Source: Endozoicomonas sp. SCSIO W0465 | Lineage (GTDB): Bacteria; Pseudomonadota; Gammaproteobacteria; Pseudomonadales; Endozoicomonadaceae | Reading direction: 5' to 3' | Length of the DNA: 64,000 nt | NCBI RefSeq assembly: GCF_023716865.1 | Contig: NZ_CP092417.1 | Coordinates: forward strand, 4,690,001 to 4,754,000 | Part shown: positions 1 to 8,817 of the stretch, piece after piece | Numbering within the stretch: the first letter of the stretch is position 1 | How the letters are laid out: each line of letters starts with the position of its first letter | Translations under genes and position numbers: made by a program | Notes under the pieces: model-generated | What the model was told of the DNA's origin: nothing | The model's database searches: none | The model's input: the letters and a program-made list of their open reading frames with translations, nothing else

Positions 1-839
1 GAGGCGGATATATACGAATATATGCACTACAAACTGGATAACCGACAGCGGTTTGTTGTAAGAGCTACACAAAACAGAATCCTGGTGGATGGCGAACTCT
101 TATTATTTGATTCCTTAGCTCAGACTGAAGTGTTGGGGAAATATACGATAGTGGTTCCTCAAAAAGGAGGTAGAAAGAAGCGAAAGGCAACGCTGCAGGT
201 CAAAAGAAAGAAGATGACAATACAGGCGCCGCAAAGGCCAGGCGGCAGGCCGGAACCGGTAACTATGAATATTGTGTCGGCTGAAGAGATTGGCAATGAC
301 TCCGAAGACCGTTTGCACTGGGTACTATTGACAACTGAAGATATTGAAACATTCGAAGACTGTCGCTCTATCATTCGATTTACGAGCTCCGATGGCGAAT
401 AGAAGAGTTCCATAAGGCTTGGAAATCGGGAGCAGGAGTAGAAAGGCTTCGTCTGCAATCTCCGGATAACATTGAACGACTTGCGGTCATATTAATGTTT
501 GTCGCTGTCAGACTAATGCAAATCCGTGAAGCATTAATGTTACCGAATGACAGGCAGCACAAAGACAGAAAGCTTTGGAGTGAAAAAACACTCGCGAATG
601 AGGTGGTCAGTGATGATGAATGGCAGGTTCTCTGGCTAACCTATGAAAAAAAAGCGTTGCCCGATAAGCCGCCAACAGTCACTTGGCTGCTTCAAACGAT
701 TGCTCGGCTTGGTGGTTGGGGTGATTCAAAGCATACAGGGCAGCCCGGCTGGTTAGTGGTATGGGAAGGCTGGGCGAAATTGCAGGATCGGGTAAAAACC
801 TGGCAGATAGCCCGGCAGTTCAGCGCTGGAGAGATGTGA
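1..839 (+). pseudogene. IS50/Tn5-like transposase, 5' end outside window, frameshifted
   Basis: The reading frame covers the second catalytic region to the C-terminus of a Tn5-type DDE transposase. The upstream frame (22-402) breaks just after residues SIIRF and a second frame (open through 495-839) continues with the RWRIEEFHKAWKSG catalytic-Glu region. The full copy has four T (coding strand) where this copy has three (379-381), so a single-base deletion causes the break. It would not make a full transposase. A sequencing error in the T run is possible. Confidence 0.88.
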
Positions 840-850
840 TCAAGAGTCAG
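1..850 (+). mobile_element. Partial IS50/Tn5-like insertion sequence (IS4 superfamily), right end
   Basis: This is the inner part and one terminus of an element whose full copy lies at 16398-17895 on the other strand; the overlapping protein sequence is identical. The terminus is the 16-bp end TGTGATCAAGAGTCAG at 835-850. Its reverse complement, CTGACTCTTGATCACA, starts with the same CTGACTCTT as the Tn5 outside end. The other terminus lies before base 1, so its target duplication cannot be read. Confidence 0.9.
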
Positions 851-1003
851 GGTATGCAGGGGGGGAAGGGGTTGGGAGTAGTGGTAGTTCAGGCGGAGGC
901 ATTTTTTGTCACAAGTCAGTATTCCTCAGCACAATATTTTTCTGTTGTAGTCATGGCATGTCGTTTTTTTATAGTCTGGCACTTCCAACCAAGGAGTAAC
1001 GTT

Positions 1004-1291
1004 GTGAGAGTTAGAAATATTAATGGCACCAGCGATCATGATTGTCGCTGTGGAAGCTGGTTGAAACATTGGGAACTGTTCAGCAAAGAAAAGGCATCAC
1101 TATGTGTTGAGGAATCATGCACTAATGAAGCAACTGTTGGTGCACATGTTCAGAAAATTTCTTCCTATGACAATGACTGGTACATCATTCCGTTGTGCAA
1201 GCATCATAACAATCTCAGGGGAGAAGAAATTGAGCTTTATGGCTCTCCTACCTTGGTATCAGCCAATGTCAGCGAAACCTGCGGGGGCTGA
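1004..1291 (+). CDS. Small HNH-like zinc-binding protein
   Basis: A 95-residue protein with an N-terminal CRCGSWLKHW block, a central LCVEESC pair of cysteines, the sequence VGAHVQK, and a C-terminal WYIIPLCKHHN block. The Cys pairs with the H..H-N arrangement resemble a compact HNH/treble-clef fold, and small stand-alone proteins of this pattern are widespread bacterial hypotheticals. I chose the GTG at 1004 because AAGGAG lies seven bases upstream; the frame stays open upstream into the IS end, but that part does not belong. It sits at the left edge of the Pycsar locus on the same strand. Nuclease activity is not shown; it could simply bind metal. Confidence 0.7.
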   Translation: MRVRNINGTSDHDCRCGSWLKHWELFSKEKASLCVEESCTNEATVGAHVQKISSYDNDWYIIPLCKHHNNLRGEEIELYGSPTLVSANVSETCGG

Positions 1292-1298
1292 TTGAACT

Positions 1299-1499
1299 AT
1301 GCCAGAAATTACTGTTGGTGAGCTAATTAAGCAGCTGCAACTCTTCAACCCTAAGGATCCGATATGTTTTGGTGAGGATGGTTATTTCACATTCTATCGA
1401 ACCAAGGATCGCGGTGGTGTTGTTCAGATAGAGTTCAGGGAGACAAGAGATGTTGACTTTCAGCTCATAGACCCCCCCCCTGAACGTTTGAAAAAATAA
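1299..1499 (+). CDS. Hypothetical 66-aa protein
   Basis: The protein begins MPEITVGELIKQLQLFNP, a pattern often seen at the start of small phage or mobile-element proteins, and ends in a Pro-rich, basic tail (DPPPERLKK). It starts seven bases after the HNH-like gene, so the two are probably co-transcribed. There is no strong ribosome binding site. A run of nine C bases lies near its end, just before the stop codon. No function can be assigned. Confidence 0.5.
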   Translation: MPEITVGELIKQLQLFNPKDPICFGEDGYFTFYRTKDRGGVVQIEFRETRDVDFQLIDPPPERLKK

Positions 1500-1512
1500 C
1501 CTCTGCCCTTCT

Positions 1513-1534
1513 CAGCCGGCCTATTGTCCGGCTG
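1513..1534 (+). terminator. Hairpin after the HNH/66-aa gene pair
   Basis: Arms CAGCCGG (1513-1519) and CCGGCTG (1528-1534) pair perfectly around an 8-base loop, 13 bases after the preceding stop codon. The tract behind it (CCTCTACTTTCTT) is pyrimidine-rich but not a clean T run, so a weak terminator is a reasonable but unproven reading. Confidence 0.45.
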
Positions 1535-1613
1535 CCTCTACTTTCTTCACAACCGCTGTCGGAACAGAAAGCCTGTATTTTCTCATTTTGACCGGTTCAC
1601 ATTCGTCGTCCAG

Positions 1614-1629
1614 AGATTCATATGAATCT
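1614..1629. promoter_or_regulatory. 16-bp perfect palindrome upstream of pycTM
   Basis: AGATTCATATGAATCT is a perfect dyad about 90 bp before the pycTM start, in the 220-bp gap that must hold the Pycsar promoter. This suggests an operator for a dimeric regulator. No regulator gene is seen next to it. Confidence 0.4.
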
Positions 1630-1719
1630 GAGAGTATGGGATCACGGTATGTAACGAGTGAAAACTTTTAATCTAACGAATAGAATAAACATCCAAAAAC
1701 TTATAGTGAAAAGTAGTCA

Positions 1720-2217
1720 ATGGACAACACAGCTCAACGGATAGAAGACCGACTCTGGAAGACCTATGGGATGGTCAATGAATGGATTCGTTATTCGGAT
1801 ACCAAGGCCTACACACTTCTTGCCGTTCAAGGGGTCTTTATTGGCCTGCTGTACAAAGCCTTTGATGGCTCTATTGACACCTCTGGACTCACCAAAGCAC
1901 TGGCTATTTCAGGCTTGCTGTTGAATGTTATTTCACTGTTTTTTGCGTTCATCTGCATTAACCCAAGGCTAAACGTTACTGGCACACCATCGCCTGTCTA
2001 CTTTGGTGCCATCGCTAATTTTGCCACTGCAGACTCTTACCAGAGCCACTTCAACAACAGTTTTGTGACACCTGAGACTGTCGAAAAAGAGCTGTCCAGA
2101 CAGATCTATATCAACTCAAAAATCGCAGACAGAAAGTATAAAAATGTCACCTACTCCATGCGCGGCTTCGTATCCTCGCTGGTTCCATGGATTTTGTTCA
2201 CTCTCACTCTGGTATAA
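1720..2217 (+). CDS. pycTM: Pycsar effector, membrane protein (PycTM, DUF5706-like)
   Basis: A 165-residue protein with a soluble N-terminus, a SDTKAYTLLAVQGVFIGLL segment starting at about residue 26 (first membrane helix, with the D.KA motif typical of this family), a second helix at about 66-88 (ALAISGLLLNVISLFFAFIC), and a third at the C-terminus (about 149-165). In Pycsar defence the cyclase makes cUMP or cCMP on phage infection and the TM effector binds it and disrupts the inner membrane. The gene is intact. It is followed six bases later by the cyclase gene pycC, which is broken, so the effector probably lacks its signal here. The family call rests on topology, motif and the cyclase neighbour. 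Confidence 0.8.
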   Translation: MDNTAQRIEDRLWKTYGMVNEWIRYSDTKAYTLLAVQGVFIGLLYKAFDGSIDTSGLTKALAISGLLLNVISLFFAFICINPRLNVTGTPSPVYFGAIANFATADSYQSHFNNSFVTPETVEKELSRQIYINSKIADRKYKNVTYSMRGFVSSLVPWILFTLTLV

Positions 2218-2530
2218 ACGGATATGAAAGCCAGTCACTCAGAATTCAAATATCTGGACAGTGTTGATCGGATCAAAGAGATCCTGAACTCTTCTGACAA
2301 CAATTTTGAAGAAAAGGGCTCTATTCCCTCACGGGACAGCCTGACATATACGAATGGTTTTTACGTTAAGTGCAGTGCTATGTTTGTTGATATCCGAGGC
2401 TCAAAAGAGCTTACCGAAAAACATAGAAGACCAACATTAGCCAAGATCTATCGCGCCTATATTTCTGAGCTGGTTGCTGTTATGAAAGGTCACCCAAAAG
2501 TCAGCGAGATTAATATTCAAGGTGACTGTG

Positions 2531-3639
2531 GGCTAAGTTACCGTTAATGGTTGGAAGCACCAATGTTCAGTAATTCTGCTGATCAACCGGCCAACAGTTA
2601 ATTTTTTTGCTGCCGTCAGTTCTCGCCTCCAGGCCAGATAATGGGGAAGGTAACGAGTTGCAACCCCTTGGAATACGCCGCCAATCCAGCGTTTTAAATG
2701 ACTGTGATAAGAATTTACAGTCTGGATGTGGTAGATGCCTTCAACAACATGTTGACCTGCTGATGTCACCAGCTCCTTGAAGACAAATCCAAGCTTGTCA
2801 GCAAGTTTTTCGTGAGCGAGGTGTGCATCCGCACAGACCGTGGCCTGTATCGATATGCGGCCATTTAAATGCCTGCACAATTCATTAGCACTTTCGTTTT
2901 CTAATACACCGTCAACGGTATTTCGATTACGGTCCCGAGCCACCATTACCGGGACTTTTCGGGCTTTGTTGGGATCATTACCCCGCTTTCGGGTTGGCCG
3001 TGGAAGGCCTTCTCTTTGCCCTTTGAAGGATTCACGGAAAAATGTTTCATCAAGCTCAGTAATGCCACAAAGCTCTTCTGCTTGATCATTATTAATCACT
3101 TCAAGAAAGCGGTGACGCCAGCGGAACGCAGTTTTCAAGTCAATGGCATTCTCAGCAGCAGCTGGTCGCAAGACCATAGAGTGAGTCATACCTGCGAGGT
3201 ACTTGTTCCATTTTTCAGGGTGCCTGAGCCTTGCCAAAGGCGTTCCACTAAAGGCGTTAAACGTTGAGTCGCAAGTCTTGCAGTGGTAGCGCTGTCGGCC
3301 ATTTCGTATGCCCCAGCGACCAACGCTATGGCTTTTGCATTTGGGGCACCTGGGGTTTTCGGCAAATTGGGCAAGTATGCTCTTTTCTACGTCAGGTGTT
3401 GCATTATCGTTATTGGGTATAGATTCACTGTAAACAGGTTCAGAGTCAGTGGTTTCTACTACCTCGGTAACCTCTATTTGAGTACTAAGGAGCGAGTTGT
3501 TAAGAATGTCTCGCTGTTCACTGGTTAATGTTGAAATGGAATCAATAAAATTCTGGAAGAGTTCAGATTGCATATCACTCCCCTACAACGTAGATTTTAT
3601 GGGAGTTTAGCTGATTCAACCATTAACGGTAACTTAGCC
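2531..3639 (-). mobile_element. IS1595-family (ISXO2-like) element inserted in pycC
   Basis: The ends are perfect 23-bp inverted repeats beginning GGCTAAGTTACCGTTAATGG at 2531-2553 and 3617-3639. The flanks GTGACTGTG at 2522-2530 and 3640-3648 are the target duplication; family members usually make 8 bp, and the ninth base may belong to the element. Confidence 0.95.
2533..3573 (-). CDS. IS1595-family (ISXO2-like) transposase
   Basis: A 346-residue transposase. After an acidic N-terminal part comes a zinc ribbon (CPKCKSHSVGRWGIRNGRQR...CKTC, about residues 75-100). The DDE-type domain then follows with ITELDETFF (first Asp, about 175), ATVCADAHLAHE (second Asp, about 245) and NSYHSHLKRW (third position, His in this group). 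The stop codon lies inside the terminal repeat. The frame is complete, so the element may still be active. Confidence 0.92.
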   Translation of the reverse strand: MQSELFQNFIDSISTLTSEQRDILNNSLLSTQIEVTEVVETTDSEPVYSESIPNNDNATPDVEKSILAQFAENPRCPKCKSHSVGRWGIRNGRQRYHCKTCDSTFNAFSGTPLARLRHPEKWNKYLAGMTHSMVLRPAAAENAIDLKTAFRWRHRFLEVINNDQAEELCGITELDETFFRESFKGQREGLPRPTRKRGNDPNKARKVPVMVARDRNRNTVDGVLENESANELCRHLNGRISIQATVCADAHLAHEKLADKLGFVFKELVTSAGQHVVEGIYHIQTVNSYHSHLKRWIGGVFQGVATRYLPHYLAWRRELTAAKKLTVGRLISRITEHWCFQPLTVT

Positions 3640-4033
3640 GTGACTGTGTCTGGGGAGTTTTCGATACACCTCAGAAAGATGATATTGATAAACTAATCAG
3701 CGCTGCTGCCAGGGTCAGCTCGGTTATAGACGTGATGAATTGGCGTTTCCAAAAGAAGGGCTATGCATCAATAGACGTTGGGATAGGTATTGATTACGGC
3801 AGAGCATTGATGATTAAAGCTGGATACAACGGTAGTGGCATTAACGATGTGGTATGGATGGGTGATGTCGTTAATCAAGCATCCGCTCTTTGTTCTAAAG
3901 GTAATAAAGACTCAAATAAAGAGATACAAATCTCTCCTGTCATTTATCAAAACCTGAAGAAAGAAAATCAAGACCTATTTTACTCAGTCCTATTCGGAGA
4001 CCGCTATGAGGGGAATCTGGTTAACGTTACTAG

Positions 4034-5139
4034 GACTTACGCATTGATGACACCGATAAATTTTGGTAGGAGGTGATCCTTCCCCTTTGCAAAACTCTCA
4101 ATGAAAGCGCCTATTGTCTCTTTAAACAGCCCCCGTTGGTGCTGATAAATATTCGTAAACTCCTGCTCTATCTGCATTTTCTGGAGATAAACAAAAGCTA
4201 AAATTGCAGCAAATATATGGTTTCTGACGGGTCGTTCGCTGCGAACCTGAAAGTGCTCAATATGGCAAACCTGCTTGATCGCCCTGTGAAACTGTTCGAT
4301 CTGCCAGTGCTGGTCATGGATCTGCTTGAAGTCATTGCGTTCAAAAGGGACTTCCTCTGGCAAGTAAACCACGTAGTGGCGACGCTGGTCTTTTAGCATC
4401 GTCCTGAACAACCGGATCTTACCGAAGTCTTTGAGCCATACATCCAGACCATTGTCGGGGATGTCGAGGTGTTGAACCTGCTGCCATTTACCTTTTTCCA
4501 GTGATACTGTCCTGTTTTTCTCAACGGCAAACATAAACCCAGTCTGATGGTTTTTAATCGTCTTCAGGTTAGTCGTGCAGCTGTACCAGGAGTCACCGGT
4601 AACGAACGCTGGCTTCAGCCCCCATACCAGCACTTCAATCAACATTTCACGGAAGTAGTCGTTTTTTGTCTTGTCTTCCGATTTGTCGTATATCCTGTAA
4701 TTCACCGGCATATGGCGCCCGGATACGTCGGTGTAATAAAGGGTGATGAGGTTAACTCCCTTAACCACTCGGTGATGTTTACCCGACCAAAAGTGGCCAA
4801 CCAGTGCCACGGAGTAGCTATAAGGTTTGTCGAGCACGCTGTCATCAACGCTCAGGGTGCCGCCAATAGGGTTTAAACTTTTGACTGCTTCATCGTACAT
4901 ATCTTTGGGCTGATAGTTTTCACGCTTAAGAAAGCGGTTTGCGCTATCGTGAGAAAAGTCGGTAACCTCGGCCAGTCTTGTGCATGTTGATGATTTTGGC
5001 TCACTAATCAAAAAGCCAATGTATTTTGCAAGAGTGCATCGTGCAGTGGTCGGTCGAGTGGTAGTTCTCACTTTCATCCCTGAAGACATCTGTTTTTTGG
5101 CATTATCAAATTTTAGAGCCTGTTGTCAATGCGTAAGTC
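4034..5139 (-). mobile_element. IS701-family element inserted near the 3' end of pycC
   Basis: Inverted ends GACTTACGCATTGA at 4034-4047 and 5126-5139 are perfect. They are flanked by CTAG at 4030-4033 and 5140-5143, matching the 4-bp YTAR target duplication known for IS701. Excision restores the pycC C-terminus. Confidence 0.92.
4037..5089 (-). CDS. IS701-family transposase
   Basis: A complete 350-residue DDE transposase. SVDDSVLDKPYS (about residue 80) holds the first Asp, FVTGDSWYS (about 165) the second, and WQIEQFHRAIKQ (about 283) the catalytic Glu. The blocks GHFWSGKHHRVVKG and MPVNYRIYDK are typical of IS701 relatives. No frame damage is seen. Confidence 0.9.
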   Translation of the reverse strand: MSSGMKVRTTTRPTTARCTLAKYIGFLISEPKSSTCTRLAEVTDFSHDSANRFLKRENYQPKDMYDEAVKSLNPIGGTLSVDDSVLDKPYSYSVALVGHFWSGKHHRVVKGVNLITLYYTDVSGRHMPVNYRIYDKSEDKTKNDYFREMLIEVLVWGLKPAFVTGDSWYSCTTNLKTIKNHQTGFMFAVEKNRTVSLEKGKWQQVQHLDIPDNGLDVWLKDFGKIRLFRTMLKDQRRHYVVYLPEEVPFERNDFKQIHDQHWQIEQFHRAIKQVCHIEHFQVRSERPVRNHIFAAILAFVYLQKMQIEQEFTNIYQHQRGLFKETIGAFIESFAKGKDHLLPKFIGVINA

Positions 5140-5225
5140 CTAGTTACAATAGATACCTGGCTAAATGAGCAAAAAGAGAAAGAAAAGCCTCAAAACCCAT
5201 TAAGAGACTTTCTTATCGGTTAAAG

Positions 5226-6725
5226 TCATTCATCCTGCTGAGTTTGAGGCTGCAACGTCCCCCCGCGAGCGGTTTTCCGGGGGTCCGTATCCAACACAAT
5301 CCCCATCTTATCCAACCGCTTAAGATCACCCTGATACTCTTCAAAGAATTTCACCGGATCATAACCCAAACGACGGACGCCTTCCGACTGGGTCATCAGG
5401 CCATCACGGATATACTCCCGGATTGCCTTGCCCTCTTTCTCCATATCCAGGGCAGGCACTGCCGGTGGCGTCCATTCGGCAGTGACCGGTTCGTACTCAC
5501 CAATCAATCGGGCCGCTTCATCAAACCAGCCATAGACCTGTTCACAGAAACCGGGAATCAGCATATTCCACTGCCAGTGCTCCACATTGGCTACAAACTC
5601 CAATCGCCCCATTCGGGCGCTGGAAAAGTTTACCTGGGAGTAATCACCGGTTAGCTGTTCGGCGGTGATACCAAACGACATGGCAATTTCACGCAACAGG
5701 GTGCGGGTATAGTCGGTGCCGTTGTCCGCATCGGGCGGTGTCACGGTGGTGATGTCGTTATGCCCTACATACTCCACCATGCCCGGCTCAATAGAGTCCA
5801 CTGGCAGCGTCGGGTCACCGTTGCTTTTCTTGGGCAGTGAGACACTGTTGGCATCGGTACCCTTTACCAGCACAGCAAAACAGCTGGCAATTTTCTGCTG
5901 CATCAGCTTGGCATCCTGCAGCTCATCAAAATCCCGAAGCCTGAGCATGGAGGCAGCAAGCCAGGGCACGCCATGAATCTGTTCCGGCCGGTCCGAGTCG
6001 AACACATGGAGAATTTCCGAGGCATCCACCCGACGGGACTGGACGTTATAGTGGCGGAAGTGGTGATAGTCACCAGGGTGCTGATCAAACAACCAGTATG
6101 CCACCAGTTGACCAATGCCATTGAACTCTTTGCCCTGGACGATCTTGTGACCGTTATCCAGTGTCTGGGTTTTGCCGGTATCAATCCAGTCCGGTTCGAG
6201 TACCTGGATCTGCAGGGGAACGGCCAGGTTATCGCTGGCCCGACGGCGACGACGACGAATCAGTACCGAACCAGACTCAAAAATGGTGTTCATGGCCAGT
6301 GCCTGCAGGGCGTAGATATTTCTCTGGCCATCGGCGTCTATCTGGGTGGACTCAGCCCAGCTACGCCAAAGCTTCTGACGCTTTTTCAGGGCTTTCTGGT
6401 TCTGCCCTTTCAGCTCGGCGACAATGCCATAACGGACCACATTGTTCCGGATTACCCGCTGTGCCTGCCGTGCCCAGGCATTATTCCGTAGCAGATCCCG
6501 GCTGCGGAACATCAACGTCTGAAAGTCTTTGCCGATTTCGGTATTGGCAGAACTGCCATGGGCGACCCAGCCCTCCGTCCGGCGTCCTTTGGCCGCCCCT
6601 TCATACCGGCGTTTGAACACATTGGCCGCGCTCATGGCCTGCAGCCGTCGCATGTAAAAACGGGGAGCGACGTTGATCAATAACCGCTCGTAAAGTCCCA
6701 TCTCCTCACCCGTTTTTCTGGCCAT
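5226..6725 (-). CDS. Phage portal protein, lambda family
   Basis: A 499-residue protein of normal length for the lambda gpB-type portal, the dodecameric ring through which DNA enters the capsid. Recognisable parts are the N-terminal RDLLRNNAWARQAQRVIRNNVVRYG block (about 70-95), the EILHVFDSDRPEQIHGVPWL block (about 235-255) and SFGITAEQLTGDYSQVNFSSARMG (about 348-370), all conserved in this family. Its ATG overlaps the gpW stop as TAATG, so the two are translationally coupled. The usual next genes (head protease, major capsid) are missing: the stop is followed after about 57 bp by the convergent end of pycC. Confidence 0.9.
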   Translation of the reverse strand: MARKTGEEMGLYERLLINVAPRFYMRRLQAMSAANVFKRRYEGAAKGRRTEGWVAHGSSANTEIGKDFQTLMFRSRDLLRNNAWARQAQRVIRNNVVRYGIVAELKGQNQKALKKRQKLWRSWAESTQIDADGQRNIYALQALAMNTIFESGSVLIRRRRRRASDNLAVPLQIQVLEPDWIDTGKTQTLDNGHKIVQGKEFNGIGQLVAYWLFDQHPGDYHHFRHYNVQSRRVDASEILHVFDSDRPEQIHGVPWLAASMLRLRDFDELQDAKLMQQKIASCFAVLVKGTDANSVSLPKKSNGDPTLPVDSIEPGMVEYVGHNDITTVTPPDADNGTDYTRTLLREIAMSFGITAEQLTGDYSQVNFSSARMGRLEFVANVEHWQWNMLIPGFCEQVYGWFDEAARLIGEYEPVTAEWTPPAVPALDMEKEGKAIREYIRDGLMTQSEGVRRLGYDPVKFFEEYQGDLKRLDKMGIVLDTDPRKTARGGTLQPQTQQDE

Positions 6726-6919
6726 TATTGTAATCCCTTGCTGAATGAAACCACCCTGGCGTGCTGGGGCTTCTCAATATCCCGGCGCATCATGTCCCGG
6801 ATCCGCATCATTTCGGTCAGGCTGCGATAGCGGACTTTCTTGTCGCCATACTCCACCTCCAGGGTACCCATGGCGATGGCATCTTCCAGTGCAGTGAGTT
6901 GCTGTTGTGTAAAGGCCAT
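6725..6919 (-). CDS. Phage head-tail joining protein, gpW family
   Basis: A 64-residue protein starting MAFTQQQLTALEDAIAMG and containing VEYGDKKVRYRSLTEMMRIRDMM, the classic gpW pattern. Lambda gpW closes the filled head and prepares it for tail joining. I chose the ATG at 6919 because it overlaps the TerL stop as TAATG and gives the usual family start; a start at 6934 would add only five residues. It lies between TerL and portal, as in lambda. Confidence 0.85.
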   Translation of the reverse strand: MAFTQQQLTALEDAIAMGTLEVEYGDKKVRYRSLTEMMRIRDMMRRDIEKPQHARVVSFSKGLQ

Positions 6920-8817
6920 TAGCGTTTTATCCATCTTCCTTTGCGGGTACGTTGCTGTTCTGCCGCTGGTGATGAGGTAGCAGACGACGATGTGGAGGGT
7001 TGCCCCAGCGCCTGTTCCAGCTCCCGCCAGTGCTCTTCTTCAAACCGGTCGATACCTACGGCGGCAGCCGCAGCACGGTTATAGACCCGGCAGTCCAGGG
7101 CTTCGTTGCGCTCCCGGAACTTCTCCCAGCCGTATTGCATCCCCCGTTTGGTCTGCTTTTCCACCAGATGCTCGGCAGTCAGCATCTTGAAATAGTCTTC
7201 GTTGTATTGGGGAAAGCGGCAATAGCCAGCGGGCGGCTGTGATGACGAATCATTGTCTTTTGTGAAATCCAGCTGCAGCCAGGAGTAGAGTTCTGTCTTG
7301 GCAGCATCGGTGCCAATGCCCCAGAGCTGCACCCCTTTCTGCACATGCTGACCTTCAAAATTGAGATCCACATAGGATGGACGACAGAGGATAGGGTAGG
7401 GGCCTGGAGGCATCCCCTTGATCGCCATCACCAGCCCCGGATGTTTACGCACCCAGTTGTAAACCACCTGGGCGTTGTAGCCGGTGTCGATGGCAAAACG
7501 CAGCAGGGACATTTCCACACCGTTAGCGTGTTTCCAGGTGCCGTTGATCAATCGGCTGAGCTGGTCCTGTACTTCCTGAGTTTCAATGCCTCCCTCGATC
7601 ACGATGTAATCCACAGACCATGACCGTTTACCTCGCCCCCAGCTGACAATCTCGATCTCAATCCGGTTTTTCTGTATATCCGCCGCTCCGGTCAGGAACA
7701 GTCCCCCTTCGGGCACCCTGCCAATGAGGTAATCATCCCGACGGTCATAAAGTCGTTTCCACTCCGGTGCATCGCCTTTCTGCTTCCAGGTCTGGGCCAG
7801 CTGGGTATTGATAAAGGTTTTCAACAGCTGGGTATTGCCCTGGGCATTGATCCACTTTTCTGCCAGCTGGGGAATGCTCTCCCACGGGCTGGCCAGTTTC
7901 GAGACATTGAACCCGGCATGACCGGTAAAGGGGCGGGTTGCCCGCCAGCTTCCCTGGGTAATGGCCTGCTGTCGCTGGGGTTCCGTCCAGGCGGTTTCAC
8001 AGTGCGGGCAACGATAGTGAGACTGCTCCGGCAGTTTTTTGCCGTTGTCGTCTTTGGGAATCACCACATTGGCCCAGACCATCTCTTCACGATGACCGCA
8101 GGACGGACAGGGCACTTCAAACACCCGCCGATCCGACAATTTGTATTCACGGGCTATCCGGCTTTTCCCCTCAATGGTGGGACTGCAGACATGCACCCGC
8201 TTGGCATTCCAGAACACCGCCTGCCGTTCTGCAATCAGGGAGATCGGGTCCCCTTCATCACCGGCAGAGGCCGGGTACTTGTCCACCTCATCACAGAGCA
8301 CCACACGAACCGGACGCATGGAAAGATCCCCCGGGGCATTACTGCCGATGATGGATACATGACCACCGGCAAAGGTTTTATGGAGAATCTTATCGCCCCG
8401 GATTCGCCCCTTCAGGGTGGGTGAATCACGCAACATGGTACTGAACCGGTCTTTTGACCAGGCTTCACCCAGCTTTTCATTGGGCTGCATCACGATCATG
8501 GGGGCTGGGTCGAGGTCAATGTGATAGCCGACGATGTTGTTGATCAGCTCGGTTTTCATCAGCTGGGTGCAGCACATCACCGTCACCACCTTCACCGCTG
8601 GGTCACAATAAGCCTCCATGGGGCCACGGCACACCTCCACATTGCCGGTTTTCCATTTGCCCGGCTCGGACGATGACTCCGCTGACAGGTAGCGATAGGT
8701 ATCGGCCCACTCCACCAGTCCCATGTTGGGTGGTGGCTTCAGGTTTTCCCGCCGAGCCCTGGCCAGCAGCTGCCGGGCGAAGTCAATCGCATCGGGATTT
8801 AATACTGCCTGGCTCAT
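6919..8817 (-). CDS. Phage terminase large subunit, GpA family
   Basis: A 632-residue packaging motor and cos-cutting nuclease of the lambda gpA type. The N-terminal ATPase part shows VMCCTQLMKTELINN (nucleotide-binding loop, about 80-94) and VRVVLCDEVDKYPAS (Walker B-like, about 168-183). A zinc-finger-like CPSCGHREEM...CPHC follows at about 240-280. The C-terminal nuclease region includes LTGAADIQKNRIEIEIVSWGRGKRSW and FAIDTGYNAQVVY. It overlaps the end of terS by 35 bp and couples to gpW. The gene is intact. Confidence 0.92.
   Translation of the reverse strand: MSQAVLNPDAIDFARQLLARARRENLKPPPNMGLVEWADTYRYLSAESSSEPGKWKTGNVEVCRGPMEAYCDPAVKVVTVMCCTQLMKTELINNIVGYHIDLDPAPMIVMQPNEKLGEAWSKDRFSTMLRDSPTLKGRIRGDKILHKTFAGGHVSIIGSNAPGDLSMRPVRVVLCDEVDKYPASAGDEGDPISLIAERQAVFWNAKRVHVCSPTIEGKSRIAREYKLSDRRVFEVPCPSCGHREEMVWANVVIPKDDNGKKLPEQSHYRCPHCETAWTEPQRQQAITQGSWRATRPFTGHAGFNVSKLASPWESIPQLAEKWINAQGNTQLLKTFINTQLAQTWKQKGDAPEWKRLYDRRDDYLIGRVPEGGLFLTGAADIQKNRIEIEIVSWGRGKRSWSVDYIVIEGGIETQEVQDQLSRLINGTWKHANGVEMSLLRFAIDTGYNAQVVYNWVRKHPGLVMAIKGMPPGPYPILCRPSYVDLNFEGQHVQKGVQLWGIGTDAAKTELYSWLQLDFTKDNDSSSQPPAGYCRFPQYNEDYFKMLTAEHLVEKQTKRGMQYGWEKFRERNEALDCRVYNRAAAAAVGIDRFEEEHWRELEQALGQPSTSSSATSSPAAEQQRTRKGRWIKR

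Larger units (their letters stand above)
2224..5168 (+). pseudogene. pycC: Pycsar nucleotide cyclase PycC, split by two IS elements
   Basis: Three pieces form one gene: 2224-2530, 3649-4033 and 5144-5168. Removing each IS plus one target copy gives a continuous 238-aa frame, reading IQGDCVWGVFD across the first junction and NVTSYNRYLAK-stop across the second. The class III cyclase features are AMFVDIRGS (first metal-binding Asp, about residue 57) and the GDCVW region (second Asp, about 101), followed by VGIGIDYGRA and WMGDVVNQAS. As it stands, the first piece ends early as ...GDCGLSYR after 107 aa. The first insertion falls right in the catalytic core, so activity should be lost; the second only swaps the last eight residues for a short IS-encoded tail. 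Confidence 0.85.

Noticed and set aside
761..1003. Upstream extension of the HNH-like reading frame into the IS50-like end
   Set aside because: The segment is IS sequence in another frame, and the GTG at 1004 has a good ribosome site.
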